Origin: Lutraria lutraria
Taxonomy: Eukaryota; Mollusca; Bivalvia; Venerida; Mactridae
Direction of reading: 5' to 3'
Length of the DNA stretch: 64,000 nucleotides
Assembly: GCA_964023205.1 (NCBI GenBank)
Contig: OZ026847.1
Coordinates: 1,610,819 to 1,674,818, forward strand
Both the position numbers and the translations under genes were made by a program. The notes beneath the pieces are model-generated. The model was given only the letters and a program-made list of their open reading frames with translations, did no database searches and was not told the origin of the DNA. Below, one piece after another: positions 52,171 to 64,000 of this stretch (the stretch's first letter is position 1; each line of letters begins with the position of its first letter).

Positions 52171-52469
52171 TACAATCAATCCTGTGTTAGTGACTACCTC
52201 CAAATAAAGGCCATTCATTTTAAGAACTGCCACTGATTATTTAGAACAAAATGACCTCCAAATAAAGGTTACCTGTCAATAAAGGTTACCTGTCAATAAA
52301 GGCTACCTGTCAATAAAGGTTACCTGTCAATAAAGGTTACCTGTCAATAAAGGTTACCTGTCAATAAAGGCTACCTGTCAATAAAGGTTACCTGTCAATA
52401 AAGGTTACCTGTCAATAAAGGCCACCTTTTATCTTCCCAAGGATGACCTTTATTCACAGGTTGGATTGT
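52171..52469. mobile_element. MITE, 'tacagtcaaacctgtg' family, copy 3, with internal 18-base array
   Basis: Left 'tacaatcaatcctgtgttag', right 'attcacaggttggattgt'. Inside, 'aggttacctgtcaataaa' repeats about nine times (52262-52425), built from the element's own 'aataaagg' phrase. Confidence 0.8.
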
Positions 52470-52884
52470 TCTGTTAAACACTTTGAATGTATAAACTGTT
52501 GTTTACCTGTATACTTATTCTTGTATCACTATTTATATTGTTATTATCAAACAAATCTTATAAAATATATTTATCTTACCTAAATATTGTTGAAATTATA
52601 TTCGTAAGTAATTATGTCAAAAATAAAATCCCTGTTTCTAATGTATTTTTATTATCCATTTTGAAGAAGAGATTTTATAATGTCCAATTTTAGATGCAGT
52701 ATTAAAAGAATACTTATATTGTTTGCATACAATAAGATTTGATAAACTATTTAAGTTTACCTATCAAATATTATGTTGTTATAATGTTCACATGGGAAGT
52801 TTCTTATTTATAATTATATATATATTGTTAAAACTGCTATATTGATTACATTGAATCCTTGCCTGTGATGTTTTTTATGATGCT

Positions 52885-53112
52885 TTTATGAGTTTTACGC
52901 CACTTTTCAACAGTCAGAGTCATATGAGGCGGACAGTTCACCTATTCATCGCTCCTGGGAAGAACCAGTACTACACTCCCATACTCTGTAAGCAACTACC
53001 TACTTTCTCACATAAAAAGTAGCGGGGCTCAAATCCACGATCCTCTATCAGTGAGAGGTTACGGTGATTTGAAGTCAGCGATCTTAACCACTCGACCACG
53101 GAGGCGGGTCCT
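52885..53112 (-). mobile_element. tRNA-derived SINE, family 2, reverse
   Basis: On the minus strand the head 'gtggtcgagtggttaagatc' and 'gtggatttgagccc' give degenerate A and B boxes, and the body matches 20518-20760 ('ctttttatgtgagaaagtag', 'ggttcttcccaggagcgatg', 'gtgaactgtccgcctcatat'). Confidence 0.8.
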
Positions 53113-53955
53113 TTTATGATGCAGTGCTCCTGTTTAGGTGGAGCATATTATATTAAGTACAGAGCATTCTTGGTCTTAGCAGAGACATAGATCTATATCT
53201 CTAGTCTTAGATTTGCTTTCATTTTTAATACATGAAGCTAATGAATGTACTTTATTGTGCATGTTGATGTTTTATTTTAATACTCTTATCACATATGTTG
53301 TAATTACGACAGAACTATAATTAACTATTGAAATTAGAATTATTCATGATTTAAACCAATATCCAGTTTTATTGAACAGGGTTGCTTGCAACCTTGTTCT
53401 TGGTTACTACCAGTTTTCGACGCTCATCTATAGCAGAATCTAAAAACAGCTTTAATGGCTTCCCCTATCACAACCAAAAAAAATAGTTCCAAGGAGAAGA
53501 TGGTATTCGGTCATATCTGGTTCACGCTGTCCATATAAAACGACTTTGTGTAAAGATTATATGTAAAATATGTTGCTTAATGAATGGAATCAAATGAAAT
53601 ACATTAAAACAAAAGTCGAACATGATGAGATTACTGTGCAGCTGAAACTATTGACAGTCGATTTATTACCTCAGTGTTTAGTGTAAATTTTGTCTAAAGA
53701 TTTATTAAAATTAGACTAGGCCAGACTTAGTATTCTATTTCTGATGTTGTGCAGGCATAATTGGGGGAAGCTTGTTTAAGGCTGAATGCTAGGGTTTAAT
53801 TCTTAATCAGTATTTTTTAAACGTTTGTGATTTAGGTTGAAATGGATAAGATGACATCCTAGTGATTAAACTTGTAACTTTTCTCTGATGTCATGGTTCC
53901 TGGTGGTTTGATATGCTTTGTTTTTCTCTGTGATTTTTTTATAATTTTGATATAC
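53113..53955. other. Intergenic, nothing recognised
   Basis: AT-rich, no open frame of note and no visible repeat. Confidence 0.4.
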
Positions 53956-54063
53956 AGTGCAACCTCTCCAAACAAACACCCTTTGAGAGTAGCAATATTA
54001 TGCTGTTGTTGAAGGTAGGTTGTTGCTCAAGAGAGGGCCGCTCAGGAGAGGTTGTACTGTATA
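53956..54063. mobile_element. MITE, 'cagtgcaacctctcc' family, copy 5
   Basis: Left 'acagtgcaacctctccaaac', right 'ctcaggagaggttgtactgt', with 'accctttgagagtagcaata' and 'tgttgctcaagagagggccg' inside. At 108 bases it is the cleanest copy. Confidence 0.8.
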
Positions 54064-54186
54064 TGTATATTGTTAATCAATGAACACATTTATGATACAT
54101 ATGTATTACTTATTAATATGCATGCTTTTATCATGTTCTGTCTTTGTGCAAATAAATTTTGATTTATTATTATGATTGTGTTAGTA

Positions 54187-55245
54187 CGAGGGGTGATCCA
54201 GAAATAACCGGACTGAGTCTATATCTTTTGAACAAAATGAGAAAAATTAACGAAAATCACGCATTATGATTTTCAATCTTTAATACATGATATCTGAAAG
54301 TTCAGAAATATTGATTGAGTGACATTTGCACACTATTATTTGACAGACACCATATGGTATGGACTAGCGGGGCAACGTCAACTTAAACATGACGTCGATA
54401 GACATCGTGTTACTTGATGTGGCGTTACATTCGCAATCACTTTTCTGTTTGATCAACCTTTGCATGCAATAAAAATGATGCAAAAAGCAAAATGTCCTAT
54501 TTCCATCACAGTTGTCTGTGCTATGTGTGTCGGGGCGTAGTCTTGGTGCAATAATACAGTTTTGAAGGTCATGCCGGGTCTCTTCCTCATGAGTGCACGT
54601 GTCAAGTATCTGCAAAGAACCTGAAGACAAATCAATTGAAATGTAATAACATGAAAATGCATGGTTGCACGTATAAAACTAAACACTCAATAATATGATG
54701 ATAACAAATTTTATATGTATTGTACCTTCATTTATCATTTAAATTAGAATTATATTTAGTTAAGTTTCCTGAAAAAATATTATTTTCTATACCGGTACTT
54801 ACTTTTCCGTAATACGCAGAATTACTGCATGTTATAGAATCGTCCCCTGTCAATCGGAAAAATGTACACCTGCTTGTCTGATGTCTAGCACTGACTTTTC
54901 TCATGTATTACTGTTTTCTAATACATTGCTGAACAGTTGCTTAAGTGTATTCCGTTAAATGAAAGACACGGGCTGACGCGTCTGTCACTATAGAGACGAC
55001 GTCTCAAACAGCGCTCACAAGCGTCACGTCCACGGAAGTTTTACAGCCCCACCTTCCTCATCTTCTAACAAAACTCTACAGTCTCGGAACCTCTCAAACC
55101 ACGAAAAAATATGCGTTAGTGACATTGTCTTTCCCGCTGATGTTTTCTGATTCATGTCGTGCGTTTTAGTTAGTGAATGTCCATGCTGACAGCAAATTTG
55201 TATTATGGTGCGTATTTCTTGTGACTCTGAAGATGTCATGCTTGA
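54187..55245 (-). pseudogene. Mariner-like transposase remnant
   Basis: On the minus strand, 55239-55024 reads TIIQICCQHGHSLTKT and a following HIFSWFERFRDCRVLLEDEE, the helix-turn-helix start of mariner transposases ('F.W..RF..GR...ED'). Further on, 54600-54453 reads RALMRKRPGM and TVLLHQDYAPTHIAQ, the 'LHQDNAP.H' catalytic strand around the second aspartate. The central part between about 54650 and 55020 and the last catalytic residue are missing or scrambled. 'tacgaggggtgatccagaaa' at 54185 looks like one terminal repeat. It is not functional. Confidence 0.75.
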
Positions 55246-55251
55246 TGACAG

Positions 55252-55355
55252 ATAGTATTAGTAAGATAGTAACACAGTAAGATAGTAACACAGTAAGATA
55301 GTAACACAGTAAGATAGTAACACAGTAAGATAGTAACACAGTAAGATAGTAACAC
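55252..55355. repeat. 16-base tandem repeat, about six copies
   Basis: Unit 'agtaagatagtaacac'. It lies just beyond the mariner remnant. Confidence 0.93.
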
Positions 55356-56210
55356 ATTAAATGTTGCTGTTTACTAACGGTAACAGTAATCACTTTGATA
55401 TTTCATAATATGATGTCACAGACGTTGGGTTAGGCACAGGCTTATTTGCGCCGATATTTCTTGTGTGGAAATGAAAATTATTTACGTCAACTTTACAAAT
55501 TTATCCTTGAAGTGACACCTGCCCCGCTAATACACCACATAGGTTGCTATAGCGATGATTAAACATATAATTTCTTTTTCCAGAAATATTTCAGTTTCGT
55601 TCTAGATTTGATTAGGATGGATGCGTAATTACACAAAATTTCATTGAAATAATATCACGGATAAAAATATTACAGAGGCAGTCTGTTTTTTTTTTGCTGT
55701 AAATTAGTACATAATTATAAGCATAAAATAGCATGAATAAAATGTATGAAGTAACTACTGACTTTGGCTCATACATTCACCTCTGTGACAGGCTCGGAAA
55801 GTAGGCCCGATTCATGTGATTTTGTTCACATGATTTGAATGATCCAAAATGGCGACATGAACGCCTGTCAAAATACCAGAATTAGTTTGTTTTGTTTGCT
55901 GTGTCGCCAGAATAAGGCCAGTTAGTTTCAATAGAAGAAAATCCATTTTGTTTAAATCAGCCCATACGTTCTGCGTAAACGGACAAAAAATAGTTCCGTT
56001 AATATAAATCAAATTAATTTATTTCCAACCAATTTAAGATACTTTAAAAACCATTTTGCCTGTTGCACAGTAAATGGGCCAAAAGTAGTAGCATCTAAGG
56101 CAAAAAATAAAGTTTCATAATTTTGATTTATTTTGTTTGCATGAAGATGTTTTATATCATGGTTCTGATTCTGATGGAGAAAAGATAACTTTTGGCTGAA
56201 AAAAAAAATT
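55356..56210. other. Intergenic, nothing recognised
   Basis: Short minus-strand frames (55812-56012, 56009-56218) have no motif I recognise. Confidence 0.4.
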
Positions 56211-56213
56211 ATT

Positions 56214-56816
56214 GGCAATTTTCATTAAGTGGTCAAGTAGGGGGACGGACGTTACAGTTGAATATATTAAAAATTCAGTTGTGAAGCCTATTATAGACAA
56301 AACTGCATTAGAATTGGTTTTCTATAAAATTGATGTATTGTTTATAGTATGTTGGTGTAAATTTTGGCAGATTTTAAAAAAAAATCACTTTTTCTCAAAT
56401 TCTCAATTTAAAAACTTGGAATAAATCAAAAACCAAAAAATTCCATTTCCATTTATACTGTTTTCAGAAGCAAAAGCTGGGTAAAATCACATTTTAAATG
56501 AAGATAATAGCATACACATATAAAATACAATTCATTTTTAAGTCAGTTATTTTCATGCAAGTTTAAATATACTCATGAACTAACACCTGAAATGGGGGAC
56601 GGATGTTACATTTCAAGGGGACGGACGTTACACAAAATACAAACTTAAGAATTCCGTAATGTTATTACATATAAAAGGGAAGAACCTGATTATTTGCAAT
56701 CATTTTGCTTTGGTTATGTAAAAGAAAAAATGTATTCTGAAAAAAAGAATTTTTGTGACATATTTAGCCTCAAAATGTAACGTCCGTCCCCCTATCTGAC
56801 CACTTAATGTAAATCA
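56214..56816. mobile_element. TIR element with 'gggggacggacgttaca' ends
   Basis: Left 'cattaagtggtcaagtaggg' then 'ggacggacgttaca', right 'tgtaacgtccgtccccctat' then 'ctgaccacttaatg', mutually inverted, with 'ggggacggacgttacaca' repeated inside at about 56580-56635. Single-stranded loops are short on motif; no transposase is seen. Related motifs at 58165-58200 and 58660 suggest a second, decayed copy. Confidence 0.75.
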
Positions 56817-58160
56817 CCAATAAAAGATTTTATCAGCCAAAAGTTATCATGCTTTTAGACTAGTGTTTTTGTCTTCTTGCATAAAATATTTACTGTCAAA
56901 ATAATTATAATAAATGCATGTTGTTCGCATTTAAAAAATACCTCGAAATTACAATGATATTTGTTGAAACAAAAGTTCCATTTATCAGACTCAGACAGTG
57001 AAGTGCAGTGTAACTTACCAACAGCATGTCAGCTGTAACTATACCTGAAATTTTATACTTCTATGGTCAAGATTTACCTGCAAATTACTGACATAATTGA
57101 TATTTTAAGCCTTTTTAAGATTGAATTAATTGAAAAAATACTTTTTAGTGCTTTACAAAATTTAAAATTTAAGCTGTGGCAACTGCCCAGGTGCTTGCCT
57201 TAGCGTGGCTATGACACTAATGATATTTGATGACTTATTTGAATCCTAAATGCAAATTTATTTCTATAGAATAACAAGTTAATTAATGTTATTTTGTAAA
57301 AGTTTTAATACTGTTTAAATCAGTTACTGTCTGGTCTCTTTTAGAATCAAACAGAATCATTTTCCAAAGGAGTTACTTACAAGGAACTAAAGAAATTTCT
57401 CCAATGCATTATTTTTATTTGTCAAATATAGTAATATAAAGAGGTGGTCCATATTTTTTAAATATGCAAATTAAAGACATTGAACAGTTCCTATAGAAGT
57501 GAACCCCTCAAAGCCACACTGGAAGTCTAATCTCTTAATTAATTGTTTTATTGCCCTTTATCAGTCTAATCCTGTCTGGTCACGGTCAGTTTAGTGTCTG
57601 TAGACTTGACATCTAATACAACGGTATGATTATTTATAAATGTTTTTGATTTATGTTGATAATTAGTTTATGACTGATTTCCTGTTGTTTTATATGCATG
57701 GAGTAACTGATTATGTAAATAGAAGCTAGTCTGTCAATGACCCTGTTTTATTACCCCCTACTGTGGAATACAGATGACTCCTGGTCCATAAGACACATGC
57801 CACACATTTCTTGGCTCAATGTGCCACATTGTTTTATGGTCCTTTGTTAATTGGAGCTCATTATGAAATTGCATTACTGTTTCCATGAGGTACTGATTGC
57901 ATAATGGTCACCTCTAAAGGGATTAAATTAATCACCCACTGGGTCTGACTCAAATAGAAAGACCCTTATTATCCACAATGCGGTGTTTTTACAACTGATT
58001 GACTTTGTAGTCATTCACACATCTAGAAATAGCATACAATTATTGCCTGAGGGTATTAAGTCTGAATAATACCTTACAGTTGTCTGCATTAACCACATTG
58101 GATTACTACATGAGATATATATTGAACAACCTAGCTTCTTTTCCAAATAGAGTTTTACAG
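56817..58160. other. Intergenic, nothing recognised
   Basis: AT-rich, no open frames of note and no tandem repeat. It lies between two sets of 'acggacgttac' motifs and might be the interior of a larger element. Confidence 0.4.
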
Positions 58161-58805
58161 AATTCTGTAACATCCGTCCCTTTTCTGTAACGTCCGTCCC
58201 CTATCCCATAAATAAGATATTTTAAACTATTCTAAGACCAGATAGCTTTTTAGCATTAGTTTTAAGTAAGATTTAAAAATATTTCAAACATAAAATATTA
58301 ATAGCCTAGTTCATTATGAAAAAAAAGAGAAAAATTGAACTTTTTATCATCATTTATTGTCATATTTTTAATATTTTATTTCCAAAAGTAAAAAAAATGC
58401 AATAAACAAAGTTCAAATTTAAAACAAAGTCTGATTTTTTTAAGAAGACTTATCCAAGTAGAAAAAGTAAAAATCTTTGAAGATTTTGATATTAAATGAA
58501 GGTTTTAAGGAATCCGGACAAAAGCTCCCCCGGACCTGTGTTCATCTGGAACATTATGCAGTAATGTCTTATTGTACATTTTTGGAATCAGTACTTCAAG
58601 TGTAATGTTGTTAGGTTATTTTGATCTTTATTATTTTGTTCTCTAGTGCAATATCAGGGGGAGACGGACGTTACACTTTTTTCCGTACAAAACATTTTTT
58701 GTCTGAAAATCAATTTTTTGGAAAAAATCTGCCCATATGCAGTATCAAAAGCACTTGCCTCTAATTATGACACAGAAAACAAGACTGAAAATGTGAAATA
58801 GTTGT

Positions 58806-58980
58806 AAGTCAGATACACATACTCGTATTTTCTTCAAAAGTGTCTTCTTACAGACATAAGAAGACGGTTCGCTTAGACAAACATACCAATTTTCCCGAGG
58901 TTGTTTGTCTAAGCGAACCGTCTTCTTAGCGTCTGTAAGAAGACATTTTTGAAGAAAATACGAGTACGTGTATCTGACTT
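58806..58980. mobile_element. Long hairpin element
   Basis: Arms of about 80 bases pair: 'aagtcagatacacatactcg', 'tgtcttcttacagac' and 'aagaagacggttcgcttaga' against their complements, around a loop near 58888-58898. A smaller hairpin 'aaaagtgtcttctta..agaagacactttt' follows at 59025-59061. It is probably a foldback element. Confidence 0.85.
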
Positions 58981-59142
58981 ATACGACGAGAAAGGATTAT
59001 GTCCACGTGAAAGTTGAGTTATTGAAAAGTGTCTTCTTACAAACGTTAGAAGACACTTTTTGAATAGCTCTGCTGGGGGTATAGTCGTATAAAATATATT
59101 ATTTCCCGTTTTGACAAGATTCTTGTCATGAGCCTGTTGCAG

Positions 59143-59225
59143 AGTAAACTGGTTCCCGTTGACTTGTGTGTACAAAGCAGTGCACCAAAGGTTTGTACAC
59201 ACAAGTCAACGGGAACCAGTTTACT
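59143..59225. mobile_element. Near-perfect hairpin, 'aaactggttcccgtt' family
   Basis: Left arm 'agtaaactggttcccgttga' plus 'cttgtgtgtacaaa' pairs with 'tttgtacacacaag' plus 'tcaacgggaaccagtttact' around 'gcagtgcaccaaagg'. Same family as 24118-24231, but with almost intact arms, so more recent. Confidence 0.88.
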
Positions 59226-59928
59226 AGTGTGTATGAACCTGAGTGATCCCCCATGGTTAGATCAGCTGTGAGAATATTCTTTTTGATAGCATACCTTTTA
59301 CACAACGTACACTAATCATGTATGTTTTATAAATGAACACAAAGTTGTATTTTATACTTTTGAAGTCAATGTAACTGGTTACCCTACTGCAAGGACAAGT
59401 TTATGTCTAATGGAATAATAAAAATGTATTTGGATTTACGCTGTTTAATTAACTTTTCGCTTTACTTTCCTTTAGTTTTTTATATTTCGCTAGATAATAT
59501 CCGAAAAATTGTAAACCAGTCAAGATCAAGAGTTACGTCCCTTAGTCAAAAATCGATGCACAAGTGTTGACAAAAATGATTCGATATTGACGACAGCTTG
59601 TTGTAACTTTCGCTATTTAGATTTTATGTGAAGTAAGTAACATTTATTTCTTTTAAGTAATTATTGATGAACCTCACGTCTTTTTGTTTGATATCGGTCA
59701 TTTCGATGGATAAATCCATGCCCATCAGTCGCTTAGCTTGGAAATTATATCGCTACATATTCTTAGAATTTAATTTTTATTTATGCCGTTTATTTAATTA
59801 AGATGGTTTTCTCTAACTTTGAAAGATATAATTCTAAACGTGGTGCTCTAACCCATGTTTCTCAGAAAATTAAACTCTAATGGAATCTAATTTTATTGTG
59901 AATCTTGTATGGTAATCAGTAATTATGG

Positions 59929-61415
59929 GATTACTGTTAAACCGGCCTCAAGTCAAACTGTCATCTAGCCAAACCGGCCACAAAAAAGTTAAAGCGGCCT
60001 CACATTTTGGTCAAACCGGCCACACTATATTTGTCTCGAGTCGAACCAGCCACAAAATAATCAAACCGGCCACACAAAAATAGAATTAGAATATGTTAAC
60101 ATAGGATATATATTGAAACTTATTTTGGGCGAATCTTATGAATCATATGATAATGACTACTTTCGTTTGTTTAGAAACTTGCATTGATCTGTATTAAAAA
60201 AAATATGAAAATGATTGTTGAAAACAATCTCCATTTTCAAATTTTGTATTGTGTCTATAATGTTACGGAACAATTAACACAATGTTTTAATAAATGTATT
60301 AAGACAAACACTAATTTGTATGCACGTGCATGCTTATATATAGTATTAATGTGCACCTGTATGTGATTAAAGGTGTTTATCTTTTTTTCAATACTGGATC
60401 CACTCAGTAAAAAGTTTCGAATATTTTAGTTTTAAAACGTTTGTAATGTTGGATGCAGTCATTAAATAGTTTTGTTTTAACACGTACATGTGCAAATGCT
60501 TGTAATTAAGGTTGTTAATCCTTTGATTTTATCGTCTGATTTCGTAAATTAAGATATTAAAAAATTTGGCTACTTTCAGCTAGGGAGCGAAAATTAGCGA
60601 CGACTTGCGACAAACAATTGCGACGTGAGTAGGTTATGGTATGTATGAAATATTTTTCTAATATTTCATACTATTTTCAAGTCACTGCCATATATGCAGC
60701 GTTCTCATTGTTGAGTTTGTCGTTATTAAATTTATGTGAAATTATGGGATCTTTTCATTATATTTTTACACGGATTTTATTTCTAATTTGATAATTGTGT
60801 GTTATCGATTATTTCTGTGTTTTGTGACAATAACAGAAACCTAGCTGTATAGACTGCAGTATTTAGTTCATGACCTCAAGCAAGAAGTGACATTTTACCC
60901 TTACGACAAATGGCAGCAACACATACTTGTGCAACACGAATATTTTAATGTTTATTTTCCCCACTGAAACAATATTGGACAACTTGATTAATGATTTGTT
61001 TAATGTTAAATGTGCTTTAATTCGTGTTTATATCTTACAATGTTAATGCTTTTGATCTCATTGTTATTTAGTATGTGTGTTTAAAATGTAGTTAATTACA
61101 AACAGATACGGTAATGATATGTCAACATGTGCTATATGCAAAACGTGTATACATTACACTTCTTATGTTTGATTTACTTTGTAAATATGTATTTATTTGT
61201 AGCAAATGGACTGTACAAGTCTACATGGTAACGGTTTATATGAAATAAAATTATTATAAAATCGTAGAGACATTGACTTTAGCTGTGTTCTGTTGTTCAT
61301 CTTAGTAAAAGTGTTCAATTTAATTATTCCTAAATCTATGTGTGGCCGCTTTAACTTTTTTGTGGCCGGTTTGGTTAGATGACGGTTTAACTTGAGGCCC
61401 GTTTGACTTGCTTCC
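59929..61415. mobile_element. Non-autonomous TIR element with 10-base target duplication
   Basis: GTAATTATGG flanks both sides (59919-59928 and 61416-61425). The subterminal regions are inverted: 'ctagccaaaccggccacaaa' and 'aaagttaaagcggcc' at left, 'ggccgctttaacttttttgt' and 'ggccggtttggttagatgac' at right. 'aaaccggccac' occurs four or more times at the left end. The interior of 1.2 kb has no domain-bearing frame. Target duplications of 8-10 bases fit Mutator-like or related superfamilies (inference). Confidence 0.82.
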
Positions 61416-61539
61416 GTAATTATGGACTTTCAGCCACCCCATGTTTAAGTTTAACAGTTTAGAATAATCTTATCAAAACGTACTGAAACCAAAAAGTACT
61501 CTACAAAAACAAGCACTTATAAAGTTATATACACAAATG

Positions 61540-62015
61540 GATTCACAACTTCCACATCAAATCCAGCAGAAGCGATGTGAATCAATTGGATTTCATGGCT
61601 ATTTTCATGCTCATGTTTACAGCAGTGAAAATATCCGTCATGATCAGAATGTTAAATTTTCTGAAGACAAGCGGATGATGAGAAGGACTTATATACACAC
61701 ATTTGGATTTGCAACTTCCGTATTTACAGTTTTTAGTAATCAAGTCAGGACTGTGGAAGCGACGTAAGTAATCAAGTCAGGACTGTGGAAGCGACGTGAG
61801 TAATCAAGTCAGGACTGTGGAAGCGACGAGAGTAATCAAGTCAGGACTGTGGAAGCGACGTGAGTAATCAAGTCAGGACTGTGGAAGCGACGAGAATCAC
61901 TTTACTTACATTCCACTTCGCATGCTCATGTTTACAAAAGCGAAAATATCTATGATTATCCGAATGTTAAGCTCCGGAGTTATAATTTTCCCAAGATGAA
62001 CGGATGATATTAAAA
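61540..62015. repeat. Duplicated segment around a 32-base tandem array
   Basis: 61590-61690 ('catgctcatgtttacagcag', 'gaaaatatccgtcatgatc', 'gaatgttaa') is repeated at 61915-62010 ('catgctcatgtttacaaaag', 'gaaaatatctatgattatcc', 'gaatgttaa'). Between them 'gtgagtaatcaagtcaggac' plus 'tgtggaagcgac' repeats about five times (61733-61893). The frame at 61537-61767 runs through this and is not a gene I can support. Confidence 0.8.
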
Positions 62016-62266
62016 GTCTGTATACACCCGTTTAGTGGCTGTCGGCAATAGTCTAGTATTGCAATGGATTGTGGGATTCTCTCAATATTGTTTTAGCTAT
62101 ATTAATAACAGTTACGAACTTACAAATCATGTGTGTACATGTTCTAATGTACATAAGTTCTTGACAATGATGACCAAAAATAGACAAATGTTTTGAATGC
62201 AATCCCTCAAAACTTTTTACTGTTTAGTTATCTTAGACTAAGTTGGAGCATACATTTATAATCTGG

Positions 62267-62976
62267 GCTTTTTAGCTCACCTGATTCATCAGGTGAGCTT
62301 TTTGGATCGTTGAATGTCCGGCGTCCGGCCACAATTAGTTTGTTTACACTCTAGCACCTTCATTTATTCACCGATCCTAATTATATTTTCAGTAAATGAG
62401 TATAACCAAAAGATCTTAGACAAGTTCGATTATGGGCGGAATCGGACCAGAACTTCGAGTTATTGGCCCTTGACTTAGAAAATTTGCTATATTTTAGCTT
62501 GTTTACACTCTAGCACCTTCATTTATTCACCAATCCTAATAATATTTTCAGTAAATGAGTATAACCAAAAGATCTTGAACAAGTTCGATTATGGGCAAAA
62601 TCGGATTACATCTTCAAGAGTTATGGGCCCCTGACATAGCAAATTTGCTATATTTTAGCTTGTTTACACTATAGCACCTTCATTTATTCACCGATCCTAA
62701 TCATATTTACAACGAATGTGTATGACCTTATGGTTTCGGACAAGTTCAGTTATGGGTGGAATCGGACCACAACTTCAAGAGTTATGGGCCCTTGGATTAG
62801 AAAATTTGCTACGTTTTAGCTCGTTTAACAGTATTATACCTTCATTGTTGGTTTTGATCTCAAAATCTACGTAAAAATAAGTTTTACGAGATGGAAACTA
62901 TAATTATTACCTGGTCATTAATTATTGGCCTCTGTTATCAGGTGAGGGATAAAGGGCCAATGTGGCCCTCTTGTTT
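62267..62976 (+). repeat. Dispersed 'ggccctcttg' element, copy with three subrepeats
   Basis: Starts 'tagctcacctgattcatcag' with a short hairpin (ctcacctgattcatcaggtgag), contains 'agcaccttcatttattcacc' three times and ends 'aagggccaatgtggccctct' plus 'tgtttt'. Confidence 0.82.
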
Positions 62977-63004
62977 TCAGTAGTATATCACTAGTAACCG
63001 TGAT

Positions 63005-63561
63005 GTTTAGCTCACCTGATTCATCAGGTGAGCTTTTAGGATCGTTGAATGTCTGGCGTCCGTCGTACGTCCACAATTAGCTTGTTTACACTCTAGCACC
63101 TTCATTTATTCACCGATCCTAATAATATTTTCAGTAAATGAGTATTACCAAAAGATCTTGGACAAGTTCGATTATGGGCGGAATCGGACCAGAACTTCAA
63201 GAGTTATTGGCCCTTGACTTAGAAAATTTGCTTTAATATTTTAGCTTGTTTACACTCTAGCGCCTTCATTTATTCACCGATCCTAATCATATTAACATTG
63301 AATGTGTATGAGCTGATGGTTTTGGACAAGAACAGTTACGGGTGGAATCGTACCACAACTTCAAGAGTTATGGGCCCTTGGATTAGAAAATTTGCTACGT
63401 TTTAGCTTACAAGTTTAACAGTATTATACCTTCATTGTTCGTTTTGATCTCAAAATCTATGTAAAAATGAGTTTTACAAGATGGAAACTATATTACCTGG
63501 TCATTAATTATTGGCCTTTGTTCTCAGGTGAGCGATAAAGGGCCAATGTGGCCATCTTGTT
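63005..63561 (+). repeat. Dispersed 'ggccctcttg' element, second adjacent copy
   Basis: Same start ('tagctcacctgattcatcag') and end ('gggccaatgtggccatcttg') as 62267-62976, with two subrepeats rather than three. The two copies are in the same orientation 28 bases apart. Confidence 0.82.
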
Positions 63562-64000
63562 TCAATATTTCTGCTGAACTGTGTGAGAAATCATTTGAAA
63601 ATTGCTTACTACATTATAAAGTTATAAGCTCCTTCTTTGTACGTTGATGTAAATACTATGTAATGACGTCATACAGTTTGTCCATATGAGAGGCTCCAAA
63701 GGGGTAATGAATTAGCACTAATTGATCAAGTAAAACTTGTAAGTAGTATCCATGATTTTGCGTTTCAACTCAAAATGCGTTCATTATTTTATCTTTAGAA
63801 GTCTTCTGAAACAATGCAAGTATATAATGATGGAGGGGTAATGGTACAAGCGAAAAGATATGTTCATCTTTTAAAACCTACTTATTTTCGTCTTTAAAAT
63901 AGTAATTCCTGTAACAATGAGCCTCACTCATAGAAAGGGCAAAACCATATAGTATATATAAGTAATCACAAGCATTATACTTTATATTGTGGGGAGCTGT
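63562..64000. other. Intergenic, nothing recognised
   Basis: No open frame or repeat is visible up to the window end. Confidence 0.4.

Noticed and set aside
61537..61767. Frame of 76 residues
   Set aside because: It runs through a duplicated segment and into a 32-base array, with no recognisable domain.

Overview
The window is animal nuclear DNA, AT-rich, with short exons, long introns and very dense repeats. Two intron-containing genes, several tRNA-derived SINEs, foldback elements, minisatellites and dispersed blocks (a 'gggtcaaaaactaggtcac' type and a type ending in a 'gggcc..ggccctcttg' hairpin) suggest a mollusc, most likely a bivalve. The species is inferred, not shown.

Layout. (1) Positions 1-1084 are the tail of a dispersed repeat. 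(2) Positions 1112-18445, minus strand, are a complete class C GPCR of the metabotropic glutamate receptor (mGluR) type. I rebuilt it as 12 exons whose splice phases all agree, giving 885 residues: signal peptide, Venus-flytrap domain, cysteine-rich domain, seven helices and a short tail. (3) Positions 18446-24539 are a divergent intergenic region with SINEs and small repeats and no gene I can support. (4) Positions 24540-51391, plus strand, are a complete CYP4-family cytochrome P450 of 11 exons (510 or 511 residues). (5) From 51392 to 64000 there is no host gene that I can see: a mariner remnant, several terminal-inverted-repeat elements, hairpins and dispersed repeats.

The most interesting structure is in the P450 gene. 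Exon 2 is present as a tandem cluster: three intact versions (2a, 2c, 2d) and one frame-broken version (2b). The intact versions all start in phase 0 and end in phase 1, so exactly one can be used per message. The segment they encode (residues 59-107) corresponds to the segment that human CYP4F3 switches between two substrate specificities by alternative exons. The intron after the cluster carries a roughly 2 kb array of a 15-base unit in which about 60 of 130 copies hold TGCATG on the sense strand, the RNA motif bound by RBFOX splicing factors. Regulated choice among the exons is inference and needs transcript data.

The receptor keeps the residues that hold the amino-acid backbone of the ligand but lacks those that hold the glutamate side chain, so its ligand may not be glutamate. 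Many introns are filled by minisatellites or hairpin elements that begin only 13-70 bases after a 5' splice site. The two genes show no evident functional link.
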